The notes beneath the pieces are model-generated. The model was not told where the DNA came from, made no database searches, and worked only from the letters and a program-made list of their open reading frames with translations. Source: Aeoliella straminimaris (lineage in GTDB: Bacteria > Planctomycetota > Planctomycetia > Pirellulales > Lacipirellulaceae). From it: a stretch of 64,000 nucleotides of DNA. Position numbers and translations under genes: made by a program. How positions within the stretch are numbered: the first letter of the stretch is position 1; each line of letters opens with the position of its first letter. Location of the stretch: positions 558,001 to 622,000 of the forward strand of contig NZ_JAMXLR010000092.1 in assembly GCF_024054565.1 (NCBI RefSeq). The letters run 5' to 3'. Positions 26,771 through 35,959 of the stretch are shown piece by piece.

Positions 26771-26947
26771 CTACCCCTCGCTCTGTTCTCGATGAGAGCG
26801 TTCCTGGTGAATTTCAACAGCCTCTTCAAGTTGTTCATCCGTCGGCGGAGGTTCAGGTTTGGAACTGCAACCAGTGCCGCCGATTCCTAGAATGCCCAGC
26901 AGCACCAAACTGCAAACCCGCTTGCGAAAATGCTTCGTCTTTCCCAT
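26771..26947 (-). CDS. small lipoprotein encoded after a DUF1559 gene
   Basis: A protein of 58 residues: a basic N-terminus (MGKTKHFRKR), a hydrophobic core (VCSLVLLGILGIG) and a lipobox GTGC with cysteine 27, then a proline-rich and acidic tail (SSKPEPPPTDEQLEEAVE). It would be lipid-modified and held in the membrane. Tiny lipoproteins of this design often follow DUF1559 genes in planctomycetes; here the DUF1559 stop is 101 bases upstream. It is below the size at which automated callers usually report genes. Confidence 0.75.
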   Translation of the reverse strand: MGKTKHFRKRVCSLVLLGILGIGGTGCSSKPEPPPTDEQLEEAVEIHQERSHREQSEG

Positions 26948-27048
26948 CTACACAGACCTATTTCATGGAAGGGATATTGCCTTGAATTCTTAAGCATGCG
27001 CCGGATGTTGGACGCTAGCCAACATCGTGCATCCGCCGGACTACATCT

Positions 27049-28074
27049 TTACCTGCGTGGACCCGCCGCTTGAGGTGCGGGAGGCAGTCCATCACGAGTG
27101 CCCATGTCGGTCCAAACCAACGGGTCGATGTCTTCGGTGATGCTTTCCACCCCGCCATCGAGTCTCACAATGTTGACAATACCGGAATGGTAACTGGACG
27201 CAGGAGACACAATTTCCCACCAACTCCCCGGTCGCCAGCAGACAGAGTTGGGGGGTAGCAAGTGGTTGTACCAAGTCCGCCATACGGTCCCCTCGATCCA
27301 TGGATAACCACGGAATCGCCATTCTCCAGACCACGGAACAGAGGCTGTTCGCCAGTCTTTGGCTAAAAATTGCTGTTGGACGGTTTGAAGGGCTCCACTC
27401 GGTGCCGTGCCGAATTCGAAGCAGTCGGCAATGGGGCTGCCCGATCCCTGGCCCGATGCCACATCGGGTGCCAAGCCATTGGCTACCTCGGCGAATGCCG
27501 ATGTGTGACTAGTTCCGTCGAGCACACGGGCCAGTTTGAGCGGCTTGAGAGCGGGCTTGCCAGCCGTATCGGCCACGGGGCCGAAAACGCCGTCCCAGCC
27601 GGCGATCCGCACCCAGCTTCCCGCGTTGGAGTGATAGTTCGTCCACCCCATGAAAGTCTCGCCGTTACTACCCGACCAAGAGTAAGCTGCACCACCCTGC
27701 TGGGGGTCGGAAGGGCACAAGAACACAGTGGGACGAGCTTGAGCGGCGGTTGGATTGCCACTGTTGAGATCGTAAATGAAAGCATCAAATTTGATCTGGT
27801 CGTGCGTGTTACCCTGCTCCATATAAGGGAGAATCTGCGCCATTACCGAATGGTAGTTGGCGCTGTCCGTTTGACCCGCGGGAAGTACGCCATGGCTGTT
27901 TTCGTAGTTTAGTAGCGCAATTCCCATCTGTTTTAGGTTGTTTTGGCAACTAGTACGACGAGCCGCTTCGCGGGCGGACTGCACAGCCGGGAGGAGTAAT
28001 GCTACCAGGATGCCAATAATGGCAATCACCACTAGCAGCTCAACCAATGTGAAACCAATTCGAGAGCGCGACAT
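27049..28074 (-). CDS. DUF1559 protein with type IV pilin-like N-terminus
   Basis: The protein has 341 residues from this start. The N-terminus carries a prepilin cleavage motif and hydrophobic helix ([20 protein letters not shown]), followed by the DUF1559 landmark [19 protein letters not shown] and a globular secreted domain. DUF1559 proteins are found in large numbers in planctomycetes and are pseudopilin-like surface proteins of unknown role. An alternative ATG lies 12 bases upstream (28086); the ATG at 28074 has GGAG six bases upstream and starts with the family-typical [10 protein letters not shown]. It is the first gene of the long minus-strand block. Confidence 0.9.
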   Translation of the reverse strand: MSRSRIGFTLVELLVVIAIIGILVALLLPAVQSAREAARRTSCQNNLKQMGIALLNYENSHGVLPAGQTDSANYHSVMAQILPYMEQGNTHDQIKFDAFIYDLNSGNPTAAQARPTVFLCPSDPQQGGAAYSWSGSNGETFMGWTNYHSNAGSWVRIAGWDGVFGPVADTAGKPALKPLKLARVLDGTSHTSAFAEVANGLAPDVASGQGSGSPIADCFEFGTAPSGALQTVQQQFLAKDWRTASVPWSGEWRFRGYPWIEGTVWRTWYNHLLPPNSVCWRPGSWWEIVSPASSYHSGIVNIVRLDGGVESITEDIDPLVWTDMGTRDGLPPAPQAAGPRR

Positions 28075-28086
28075 TCTCTTCTCCAT

Positions 28087-28805
28087 GTGCTCAGTACTCT
28101 TGGGCGCATGCGCCGCCCGCGAGCGGTTTGGGTGGGCGTCTGGGCATCCTTGAATGGTGGCCGAAAATGGGGGAACGATCGCCGCCTGATGAGAGCAACG
28201 TGCGTGTGCAGTTGCTGTATTGTGTATTTGCCGATCGGGAAGGATTTATAACACAACTCTGACAAGTTTTCGAGATTTTTCTCTGGTGGCTGCAAATGAC
28301 GCAGTTTCCAAAGGATACCCGTGGCCCCCCCCCCAAATGGCGACGACGGAGCCGTTGAACCGTCGCTTCTTTGCCAGATCCGCGAGCGATAGCGGGATTG
28401 GACAAAGATGGCCGAAGACGTCCCTGATATGCGGTGCGATAGCCCAATGCTCTCGGACAGTGCCGGGAGCCGGAATTATGGTTCCCTTAGGAGGTCCGAA
28501 ACATGGACGAGCAAGCGAAGCGGCAGCGCCCGACGTATAGCGACGAGTTCAAGCGAGACGCGGTGAGGCTGGTAGTTGAAGAAGGCTATTCATTCTAGGA
28601 GGCCTGCGCAGCGTCCGCTTACCCAAAGTCCCGGATTTGAGTTACCTTCATGTTAGGCCGCTGATGAAGGCGGATCTGGCAGTAGCCGCATGGTTTCCGG
28701 CTGAGAGTTACCACGAAACAGTATTTACCTGAAGAAGCTGGCCGACTGAGCTGAGATCTTTTCCTCTGCCCGTAACTCCGAGCTGGGAGAGGGGCTTTCA
28801 GCGGG
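28087..28805. other. intergenic region of about 720 bases with a dead transposase fragment
   Basis: It holds the upstream region of the DUF1559 gene, a run of ten C (28325-28334), and the start of an IS3-type orfA that is broken after 31 codons (listed separately). No intact gene is visible on either strand, although several frames are open by chance. It looks like a decayed insertion site. Confidence 0.5.
28503..28622 (+). pseudogene. IS3-family transposase OrfA remnant
   Basis: From the ATG at 28503, with GGAGG upstream, the frame reads MDEQAKRQRPTYSDEFKRDA and then VRLVVEEGYSF, the standard N-terminus of an IS3-type OrfA (transposase_8 helix-turn-helix). A TAG stands where EACAA-type residues should be joined, and after about ten more matching codons the homology ends. 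Both a nonsense change and a truncation have occurred. No OrfB or terminal repeats were found nearby. Confidence 0.7.
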
Positions 28806-29732
28806 TCAGTAATTGACCACCCGCGGCGTTTCGATGGTCGCATTGCTGGCGGGCTTGCCTCGTAGGCTGCGCAGCAGACGTTTGGTTTGCAACAGCGCCC
28901 GCAGCTTCATGAGGTGTGCGGGTAGGGCGATCGACCACAGGGGCACACGGGCCAGTTCCTTGCCCAGCCGGGCGAGTCCTGCCGCCGTGGTGACGTTTTC
29001 GGTGAGCTTATCGACTGCAGGCTTGCCCACACCAGCATAGGAGTGCAGCGTTTTCTTGGCGCCGGCGGGCAGCATCGGGTCGAGTCGCGCCTTGAGCCAC
29101 ATCATTTCGGCCTCGCGCACCGCCGTGAGCGAAGGCACCGCATGCACTTTGGGCATCAGCACCCAGTTGACATTGATGTTCATCTCGCCGTGCGACTCGA
29201 CGTAGTGGTACCAGTAGCGCGGCAGAAAGAGCATGTCGCCTTCGTCCAGATCGAACTCCAGCACCCGCTTGCCGCGTAACGAAGGCATCTTGGTAACCAC
29301 GGTGTGCGAGAATGGCGTGCAGGCGAAGGGTGTCTCGGGGGCGACGATCGTCCACCGCTTGAGCCCCTTGAGCTGCAGGTTGAATACATGCAGTGAGTGG
29401 CCGTCGTAGTGCCAAGGCGTGATGTGCCCTCCTGGGTTGAACCAGATGCGGACACAGTTTTCCCGCAGGAAGGCCTGTTCGGGATCCATTAGGTCGTCCA
29501 CCACTTCTGGTGTGGAGCAGATCTGATCCAGCAGGTCCCGCCGCACGTCGTACCACAGCAGTCGCTGCGACGCGGTTTTGTCTTCCACTATGCGTGCATT
29601 GAGCTTCTCGCAGACCTCATCGACCGTCGCCACAGTCTGCACCGTGCCTGTCAGCACCACGGGCTGCTCGGCGTGATAGAACTCCTCCAAAAACCGTTCC
29701 TGATCCGTGGCGGCGATTCGTGGGATCATCAT
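28806..29732 (-). CDS. cupin-like/JmjC-type Fe(II) oxygenase-like protein
   Basis: A 308-residue protein of the cupin_8 (JmjC-like) family. The facial triad is visible: His108 and Asp110 in TPWHYDGHSLH and His176 in FLPRYWYHYVES; GRWTIVAP-like and EFDLDEGDMLFLP segments complete the double-stranded beta-helix. Members hydroxylate proteins or small molecules using 2-oxoglutarate and Fe(II), in the cytosol. The substrate is not predictable. It is divergent from the epimerase gene, with a 284-base gap. Confidence 0.85.
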   Translation of the reverse strand: MMIPRIAATDQERFLEEFYHAEQPVVLTGTVQTVATVDEVCEKLNARIVEDKTASQRLLWYDVRRDLLDQICSTPEVVDDLMDPEQAFLRENCVRIWFNPGGHITPWHYDGHSLHVFNLQLKGLKRWTIVAPETPFACTPFSHTVVTKMPSLRGKRVLEFDLDEGDMLFLPRYWYHYVESHGEMNINVNWVLMPKVHAVPSLTAVREAEMMWLKARLDPMLPAGAKKTLHSYAGVGKPAVDKLTENVTTAAGLARLGKELARVPLWSIALPAHLMKLRALLQTKRLLRSLRGKPASNATIETPRVVNY

Positions 29733-30016
29733 TGGGCGGGTACCACCGTAGAGTAGAGTGGATAGTCAAGATTGGAGGATTGGGCAGAGTCTATTATAGT
29801 TGGATCCGCCATTGCGCCACGGCCAATTTCAAGCGGCTGCCGGCGCTGGCCAGGCCGCCCAAAAAGGGGGGAAAGCTTTGCATCGCCGACAGTCGATACT
29901 GGCTAGATCCGCGCAAGCGCAATGTGGTGTAAGACATCGGCAAGCCGAGGGGGGCGGCTCCGCCCGGATAGCTCAAATCGCCCAAAATTCGTATTCGCCA
30001 GCTTGAAGGTACTTGG
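29733..30016. other. divergent intergenic region of 284 bases with a GC-rich hairpin
   Basis: It lies between the cupin gene (minus) and the epimerase gene (plus). TATTAT near 29791 could be a -10 element. GGGCGGCTCCGCCC (about 29952-29965) is a perfect short hairpin not far upstream of the epimerase start. A small open frame (29720-29932) overlaps the cupin start and has no supporting features, so no gene is called. Confidence 0.4.
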
Positions 30017-31009
30017 ATGTCCGACAAACTGATGCTCGTTACTGGCTCCACAGGCATGGTTGGCCGTCACGTGGTGCGAAGCGCTTTGGAGAAAGGTTTT
30101 CGCATTCGAGCGTTGGTCGAGCCCGGCGAGGATACCTCGCCCATCGAGGGCCTGGGGTGCGAGTTCGTTACCGGTGATCTCACAAAGCCCGAGACCTCGC
30201 CTCCGCTGGTCCAGGGTGTCGACGTCATCGTCCACACCGCCGGTATGGTGGGCGACTGGGGGCCACTCGAAGACTACAAGGCCATCAACCAGGACGCCGT
30301 GGAAACGCTGCTCGAGGCCGTGCGGCAGCATAACCCCTCGATCGAGCGATTCGTCCATATCAGTTCCTTGGGCGTGTACCGCTGGGGCGACCACTTCGGC
30401 GAGGACGAGACGGTGCCGCCCGACTACGTCGGCTACGATGGCTATACTACTACCAAGGCCCAGGCCGAACTGATTTGCCAGCGGTACATCGACGAACACA
30501 ATCTGCCGATTGTGATAATTCGCCCTGGTTTCATGTACGGTGAAGGCGACCGCCATGTGCTGCCGCGGGTAGTGGAGACGCTTCGCTCGGGCATGATGAT
30601 GATGATCGGCGACGGCACCAAGGTGCTCGACAATCTGTACGTTGGCAATCTGGCCGATGCCGTGATGTTGGCCGTCGAGAAATCCGCCGCCATCGGTCAG
30701 ATCTACAATATCCGCGACGAGCGACTAGTGGACCGCAACGAGTACATTGGCACGGTGTGCAAAGCCATCGGCGCCCGCATGCCCCGCCGGGTGCCGTGCT
30801 GGCTGGCCAGAAGGGCCATCAAGCCATTGGCCAGGATCGCCCGCGTGATAGGCAAGACCACCCCTCCCCGGGTCACCAAGCCTCGCTACAAGTTCATGGC
30901 CTTGAATCTCGAGTACTCCATCGAAAAGGCCAAACGCGACCTCGGCTACGTCCCCAAGGTCGATTTCCAACAAGGCATCCCCATCGCCCTGGAGCCCTAC
31001 CGAACTTAG
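30017..31009 (+). CDS. NAD-dependent epimerase/dehydratase (extended SDR)
   Basis: A 330-residue extended short-chain dehydrogenase. The nucleotide-binding motif is GSTGMVGRHV (residues about 10-19), the catalytic motif YTTTK (Y-x3-K) follows a conserved serine in HISSLGVY, and the substrate-side motif IIRPGFMYGEGDRHVLP is present. Such enzymes act on nucleotide sugars or, as in 3-beta-hydroxysteroid-like members, on sterol-like substrates; the arrangement VYRWGDHFGEDE does not decide between them. No operon partner is close: the next gene is 118 bases away. Confidence 0.88.
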   Translation: MSDKLMLVTGSTGMVGRHVVRSALEKGFRIRALVEPGEDTSPIEGLGCEFVTGDLTKPETSPPLVQGVDVIVHTAGMVGDWGPLEDYKAINQDAVETLLEAVRQHNPSIERFVHISSLGVYRWGDHFGEDETVPPDYVGYDGYTTTKAQAELICQRYIDEHNLPIVIIRPGFMYGEGDRHVLPRVVETLRSGMMMMIGDGTKVLDNLYVGNLADAVMLAVEKSAAIGQIYNIRDERLVDRNEYIGTVCKAIGARMPRRVPCWLARRAIKPLARIARVIGKTTPPRVTKPRYKFMALNLEYSIEKAKRDLGYVPKVDFQQGIPIALEPYRT

Positions 31010-31127
31010 CCGCCACGCTGTACGTTCGGTCGTCCGACTATAATGGCTTGGAGTTCTTGCAGTGAGACGTTTCCCAACTCACTATAGAATGCCCCCGGCG
31101 AACCACGGTTGAACGGTCGCGAACCCC

Positions 31128-32051
31128 ATGCAGTCCTTCCTTGATTTCTATCGCGAGCACTCGCAGTTGTTCTACAACTTGCAGTTGGTGTTGGCGATGC
31201 TGGGCATGGGGGCGAACACCACCGTGGGGCAGTTTCGGGGGGTATTTCGCCGGCCGTGGGCCATCGCACTGGTGCTTGCCCTGCAATTTCTGCTGATGCC
31301 GCTGTTTGCGGTGCTGTTGGCGCGGACGATGCCCATCGATCCAGCCATCGGTGTTGGTCTGGTGCTGCTGGCGGCATTGCCGAGCGGCACGCTGTCGAAC
31401 ATCATCACCTTTTTGGGACGGGGGAACGTACCTCTATCGGTAACGGCCACATGTGCCTCGACGGTGACCTGTCTGATTGTCACGCCCATTGTGATCGAGT
31501 TGTTCGCCTCCAAGGCGTTGCCCGAGCACTTTCAGATGCCACTCGACAGAACGATCTGGAGCATCTTCATACTGCTGTTGATGCCGCTGGCAGCCGGCAT
31601 GGCGATTGGCCACTTCTGGCACAAGAACCGCCATCACTTTGCCAAACTCGCCGTGTGGGGCAGTACCATTGCCCTGGTCGGTGTGTGGGTCGGCGCGCTT
31701 GGCGGCGGGCAGATCGAAATCACCCAGTACGGGTGGATTGCTCCTGGTGTGATCGTGCTGTTCGTCGTGGCCTCGCAGATCATCACGTTCGAGCTATCGA
31801 AACTGCTGGGCTATTCTCGCACCGATGGTTTTACGCAGGGGATTGAAGTTTCCATGCGCAACGGCAACCTCGGTCTTGCCCTGCTGATCCCTTTGTTTGG
31901 AGTACTCACGCCCACGAACGTTTACCACCAAGGTGCCCTCTACACGATGCTATTCGGCGGTGGAGCCATGACCGTATTTGGCCTACTTTACACCGGCCGT
32001 CGCCATCTGCGGTTCGCCCGTCAGCGGCGGGCCGGTCTCGAAGAGGTTTGA
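31128..32051 (+). CDS. bile acid:sodium symporter family transporter
   Basis: A 307-residue integral membrane protein with about nine spans. It shows the SBF family features: an N-terminal GANTTVGQFRGVFRRP-like cytoplasmic loop, ALPSGTLSNIITFLGRGN in the centre, and EVSMRNGNLGLALLIPLFG near the end. The family couples sodium entry to uptake of organic anions (bile acids, pantoate, sulfate or others). The substrate here is unknown. It is probably monocistronic. Confidence 0.88.
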   Translation: MQSFLDFYREHSQLFYNLQLVLAMLGMGANTTVGQFRGVFRRPWAIALVLALQFLLMPLFAVLLARTMPIDPAIGVGLVLLAALPSGTLSNIITFLGRGNVPLSVTATCASTVTCLIVTPIVIELFASKALPEHFQMPLDRTIWSIFILLLMPLAAGMAIGHFWHKNRHHFAKLAVWGSTIALVGVWVGALGGGQIEITQYGWIAPGVIVLFVVASQIITFELSKLLGYSRTDGFTQGIEVSMRNGNLGLALLIPLFGVLTPTNVYHQGALYTMLFGGGAMTVFGLLYTGRRHLRFARQRRAGLEEV

Positions 32052-32235
32052 TCTCGGGCCGTTTTTTTCTGATTCGCGTGGTTGCCACTCGCACCTGCCG
32101 CGCCTAAAGAACTACAGAAGCAAGCAAGACAAGCTTGTCGTTCAACGTCGTCTGGCCAGACGAATTGCATTCGCCGTCTGCAAGGGTGCAGTCCCCGTAC
32201 AGTAGTCCCGTATTCTGTTTCAAGGAGTCTTGGTC

Positions 32236-33249
32236 ATGTTACGAATCAAACGTCAAAATTTCGCTTTAGCCGCCCTCACAGGGCTTCTAATGGTTCCCAC
32301 GGCCGTGCTTTCGGCCGCCGACATCGTCGAAACGGCTGTCAGTGCGGGCCAGTTCGATACGCTGGTCAAAGCAGTCAAAGCCGCCGACTTGGTGGAGACT
32401 TTGCAGGGCGAGGGCCCGTTCACCGTGTTTGCTCCCACTGACGAGGCCTTCGCAGCCATCCCCAAAGAAAAATTGGCCGCCCTGTTGAAGCCACAGGCTA
32501 AAAAGCAGCTTGCGGGCGTACTGTTGTATCACGTAGTGCCCGGTGAGGTCACCAGTGACAAGGTAACGAAGCTCAGCGGTGCAACCACTGCCAACGGGCA
32601 ACGCGTAGATATTGCCGTTAAGGACGGAAAAGTCTCGGTCGACGGGGCAACTGTTGTAAAGACCGACATCAAGTGTGACAACGGTGTGATCCACGTCATT
32701 GATGCAGTAATCCTGCCCGAGTCGCGCAGCATTCCGGAGGTCGCCGCCGACGCCAAAGCTTTCTCCACATTGATCGCTGCCGCCAAGGCTGCTGGCTTGG
32801 TCGAGACGCTTTCGGGCGACAAGCCGCTTACCGTGTTTGCTCCCACTGACGATGCTTTTGCCGCTCTGCCTGAGGGAACCGTCGAAAGCCTGTTGAAGCC
32901 GGAGAACAAAGATAAGCTCAAGGCAGTGCTTACTTACCACGTGGTTCCAGGTCGAGTATATAGCACCGACGCATTGAAGGCTGGCGAAGCTACCACCGTG
33001 CAGGGTGGCAAAGTCAACATTGCTGTCGACGGCGATGCGGCTATGGTGAATGACGCGAAGTTGTTGAAGACCGACATCGACGCCTCGAACGGGGTGATCC
33101 ACGTGATTGACAAGGTGTTGCTTCCTAAGAGCAACAGTCAGCAGTCTTCGACTCAGGGTGCCTCGGACGTGCAACATGTTTCGACGACTGCACAGCCCTG
33201 CCCTGTCGCAGCGGCACGTGCAAAGGCCTTGGCGAATGCCGGCCGGTAG
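32236..33249 (+). CDS. secreted protein with two fasciclin (FAS1) domains
   Basis: A protein of 337 residues with a signal peptide (about 1-27) and two FAS1 domains (about 30-160 and 168-300). Both contain the paired motifs [11 protein letters not shown] / [11 protein letters not shown] and [13 protein letters not shown] / [16 protein letters not shown]1 domains mediate adhesion to proteins or glycans outside the cell. AAGGAG at 32222-32227 supports the ATG at 32236 over a TTG six bases upstream. A strong hairpin with a T-run follows the gene. Confidence 0.93.
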   Translation: MLRIKRQNFALAALTGLLMVPTAVLSAADIVETAVSAGQFDTLVKAVKAADLVETLQGEGPFTVFAPTDEAFAAIPKEKLAALLKPQAKKQLAGVLLYHVVPGEVTSDKVTKLSGATTANGQRVDIAVKDGKVSVDGATVVKTDIKCDNGVIHVIDAVILPESRSIPEVAADAKAFSTLIAAAKAAGLVETLSGDKPLTVFAPTDDAFAALPEGTVESLLKPENKDKLKAVLTYHVVPGRVYSTDALKAGEATTVQGGKVNIAVDGDAAMVNDAKLLKTDIDASNGVIHVIDKVLLPKSNSQQSSTQGASDVQHVSTTAQPCPVAAARAKALANAGR

Positions 33250-33290
33250 GTTGTAGTAGATACTAACTCGAACTTTCCCCCTCTCGGGTC

Positions 33291-33330
33291 GGGTTAACGC
33301 GTATTGGACGCGTTAGCCCGGCCTGTTTTT
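33291..33330 (+). terminator. rho-independent terminator of the fasciclin gene
   Basis: GGGTTAACGCG (33291-33301) pairs with CGCGTTAGCCC (33309-33319, one mismatch) around a short loop, and five T follow at 33326-33330. It lies 42 bases after the fasciclin stop codon. Confidence 0.75.
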
Positions 33331-33384
33331 CGTTGGCATTTGGTCTAGGCTGGTGGCAGTCATTTACGTAGTGAGTTGGAATCG

Positions 33385-34911
33385 ATGGCGAAATACCCAG
33401 ATACTGCATTGGAGGACCCCAGCGTACCGGACATTCGCGTGCGAACGCTGGGGGATCAAGAAGTCCGGGCCGATGGCGACTTCGTGTTGTACTGGATGGT
33501 GGCCTTTCGCAGGACGCATTGGAACTACTCGCTGCAGCGTGCGGTCGAGTGGGCCGCCGACCTGGGCAAGCCGCTGGTCGTGCTCGAGGCACTGCGATGC
33601 GACTACAAATGGGCCAGCGACCGATTGCATTGGTTCGTCATTCAGGGCATGCGCGACAACCGCGAGGCACTGCAGGAGCGTCCCGCAACGTACTATCCCT
33701 ATTTGGAACGAGAACCCGGTGACGGCAGCGGCTTGCTGGCAGCGCTCGCCGAAGAGGCTTGCCTGGTAGTTACCGATGACTTTCCCTGCTTCTTCCTGCC
33801 ACGCATGCTCCGAGCAGCCGCTCGTCAGGTGCAGGTTCGCTTCGAGGCCGTCGATTCCAACGGTTTGTTACCGATGCGAAGTGCCGACAAGGTTTACGCC
33901 CGCGCGTACGACCTGCGGCGGTACCTGCAGAAAGAGTTGCCCAATCACTTCGGGCATCTGCCGCAGCCCGATCCGCTGGCTGACGTCAAACTTCCGAAAC
34001 CCATCAAGTTGTCCAAACCCATTACGGACAAGTGGCCCGTCGCGGACGTCGAGTCGCTGGCTGAGGATTCCTCGTGCTTGGCAGAGTTTCCCATCGATCA
34101 CCACGTGCCGATCGTTCCGTCGACGCCCGGTGGCGAGCATGCGGCGCTGGACTGCATGAAGCAGTTTCTTTCCGACAAGCTCGACCGCTACGGCGACGAG
34201 CGAAACGAGCCCGAGAAGGATGCCAGTAGCGGCTTCTCGCCCTACCTGCACTTCGGGCACCTCTCGGTGCACCAGGTGTTTGCCGAGCTTACCAGAGAGT
34301 TGAAGTGGCAGCCCGGAGATGTCGCGAACAAAGCCAACGGGGCGCGGTCGGGGTGGTGGAACATGAGCGAGTCGGCAGAAGGGTTTCTCGACGAATTGAT
34401 CACTTGGCGGGAACTGGGCTTCAACATGTGTTCACGCCAACACGATTACTCCCGCTACAGTTCGCTGCCCGACTGGGCGCGACAGACACTCGCGGAGCAT
34501 GCCGACGATTCGCGTGAGTTCAACTACTCTTTAGAGGAGTTCGAGCGAGCCGAGACGCATGACGAGTTGTGGAACGCTGCGCAGCGGCAGTTGCTCGTCG
34601 AAGGTCGCATTCACAATTATCTGCGAATGCTGTGGGGCAAGAAGATTTTGGAGTGGACCCCCTCGCCCGAGGACGCGCTCAATGTGATGATCGAACTAAA
34701 CAACAAATACGCCCTCGATGGACGTAACCCCAATAGCTATAGCGGCATCTTCTGGGTTTTGGGCCGATACGACCGAGCTTGGGGGCCGGAACGCGACGTC
34801 TTTGGCAAGATTCGCTTCATGAGCAGCGACAATACAGCCCGCAAGGTAAAGGTGAAAGGCTATTTGGAAAAGTATTCCAAGCAGTCCCTCGCTCAGAAAC
34901 AGCTTTTCTGA
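33385..34911 (+). CDS. phrB: class II cyclobutane pyrimidine dimer photolyase
   Basis: A 508-residue flavoprotein that repairs UV-induced pyrimidine dimers with light energy. The N-terminal chromophore domain contains FVLYWMVAFRRTHWNYSLQ, and the FAD-binding domain includes LITWRELGFNMC. The class II hallmark segment LDGRNPNSYSGIFWVLGRYD lies near the C-terminus, followed by AWGPERDVFGKIRFM. All are as expected for class II, which is unusual in most bacteria but regular in planctomycetes. The ATG at 33385 is preferred over a TTG nine bases upstream. Class is secure; the symbol is generic. Confidence 0.9.
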   Translation: MAKYPDTALEDPSVPDIRVRTLGDQEVRADGDFVLYWMVAFRRTHWNYSLQRAVEWAADLGKPLVVLEALRCDYKWASDRLHWFVIQGMRDNREALQERPATYYPYLEREPGDGSGLLAALAEEACLVVTDDFPCFFLPRMLRAAARQVQVRFEAVDSNGLLPMRSADKVYARAYDLRRYLQKELPNHFGHLPQPDPLADVKLPKPIKLSKPITDKWPVADVESLAEDSSCLAEFPIDHHVPIVPSTPGGEHAALDCMKQFLSDKLDRYGDERNEPEKDASSGFSPYLHFGHLSVHQVFAELTRELKWQPGDVANKANGARSGWWNMSESAEGFLDELITWRELGFNMCSRQHDYSRYSSLPDWARQTLAEHADDSREFNYSLEEFERAETHDELWNAAQRQLLVEGRIHNYLRMLWGKKILEWTPSPEDALNVMIELNNKYALDGRNPNSYSGIFWVLGRYDRAWGPERDVFGKIRFMSSDNTARKVKVKGYLEKYSKQSLAQKQLF

Positions 34912-34937
34912 GCTTGGATGCTGGCGGACGGCGATGG

Positions 34938-35867
34938 CTAGCTGAGCGCCTGGAGCTGCTCCATGCACTCGTGATCACGAAGTTTTTCCAACGCTCGATT
35001 GGCCAGTTGGCGAACTCGCTCCTTCGAGATTCCCATCCGCTTTCCCAAGTGGCTGAACGACGTTTTGCCCCCCTCTTCGTCGAAGCCAAATCGGGCGCGA
35101 ATGATACGCTTCTCGCGCTCGTCCAGACGCTCCATCATGTCTCCCAGCACTTGGCTAAGCAGTCTCCACCGTTGGACCGCCTGACCGGGATGCTGAAATT
35201 CATCCTCCGCCACGCTCTCGAGTACGTCACTCGGAGTGGCCGCAAAACGTTGCGAGTCACGACGCCGGGTGTTGACCACTCGGTTCAGGTCGCGACGCAC
35301 AGCGCAGGTAGCGTAAGTGCTGAATCGGAAGCCGCGGTCGCAGTCAAACTTCTCTACCGCCCGGACCAATGAAGTCAGACCTCCGCTCAGCAAGTCGTCG
35401 AACGAATTGCGGTTGTCGGCAAACTTGCGGGCGATCGAAACCACCAGTCGCGTGTTGGCCTTGAGCAGGTAGTTCCGCAGCCGATCGGCCCGAGCGAGAT
35501 ACTCCTCGGCCTCGTCGAGCTTGGCTCGTGCCGGGCGGTTCGGGTTCACGCTGCCCACGATGGCAGCCGCGTGGTACTTGCAGTAGTTCATTCGCAGGAA
35601 GAGTTCGTACTCCTGCTGCATTGAGAGCAGCGGCGTCGAACACATGCGTCGCAGGTGCGGTGGCAATCCCTCTCCGCCCGATGAGGTGGCAACTTCCAGG
35701 CCCTGCTCCACGTCGACGACCAACTGGTCGGTGGGGGTGAGATCATCCTCGCCAAATCGTTCACTGACGATAAAAGAAATCGGACGTTCTTGAAGCCGTT
35801 CCAGTCGTTGCTTGAGTTCGCTCAGCGGCTTGGGACGGGGCTTGATTGATTTTTTCTTCGCTGGCAT
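34938..35867 (-). CDS. sigma-70 family RNA polymerase sigma factor (RpoD-like, group 2/3)
   Basis: A protein of 309 residues with a lysine-rich N-terminus, region 1.2/2 (LLKANTRLVVSIARKFADNR, then DDLLSGGLTSLVRAVEKFD and FRFSTYATCAVRRDLNRVV), a short region 3 and region 4 (LDEREKRIIRARFGFDEEGG and MGISKERVRQLANRALEKLR). It lacks the acidic region 1.1 of the housekeeping factor, so it is an alternative sigma factor. The ATG at 35867 has AGGTGGA upstream and is preferred over a GTG at 35918 lying inside a repeated operator-like site. Its own promoter is bracketed by two such sites. Confidence 0.9.
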   Translation of the reverse strand: MPAKKKSIKPRPKPLSELKQRLERLQERPISFIVSERFGEDDLTPTDQLVVDVEQGLEVATSSGGEGLPPHLRRMCSTPLLSMQQEYELFLRMNYCKYHAAAIVGSVNPNRPARAKLDEAEEYLARADRLRNYLLKANTRLVVSIARKFADNRNSFDDLLSGGLTSLVRAVEKFDCDRGFRFSTYATCAVRRDLNRVVNTRRRDSQRFAATPSDVLESVAEDEFQHPGQAVQRWRLLSQVLGDMMERLDEREKRIIRARFGFDEEGGKTSFSHLGKRMGISKERVRQLANRALEKLRDHECMEQLQALS

Positions 35868-35898
35868 GACATTCCACCTGTTTAGCGGGGAAGCGGAT

Positions 35899-35918
35899 AA
35901 AACGTCCAAAACGTTCAC
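35899..35918 (-). promoter_or_regulatory. downstream operator-like palindrome of the sigma gene
   Basis: Coding strand GTGAACGTTTTGGACGTTTT. It contains the exact inverted repeat AACGT-N5-ACGTT. It lies just after the expected transcription start and matches the upstream site at 18 of 20 bases. Confidence 0.65.
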
Positions 35919-35926
35919 TCGGGGTA

Positions 35927-35954
35927 ATCATACCCTGGTTGGCTTGGGGTGCAA
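35927..35954 (-). promoter_or_regulatory. sigma-70-type promoter of the sigma factor gene
   Basis: On the minus strand TTGCAC (35949-35954) and TATGAT (35927-35932) are spaced by 16 bases, close to the housekeeping consensus. Transcription would begin near 35920, giving a leader of about 53 bases to the ATG at 35867. Confidence 0.6.
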
Positions 35955-35959
35955 CCCCA

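Noticed and set aside
28325-28334. Run of ten C as a phase-variation tract
   Set aside because: It is not inside a gene and is about 250 bases from the DUF1559 start; no promoter elements frame it. It may also be a sequencing artefact.
29720-29932. 70-codon plus-strand frame upstream of the epimerase gene
   Set aside because: It starts inside the cupin gene with GTG and has no supporting ribosome binding site or similarity.
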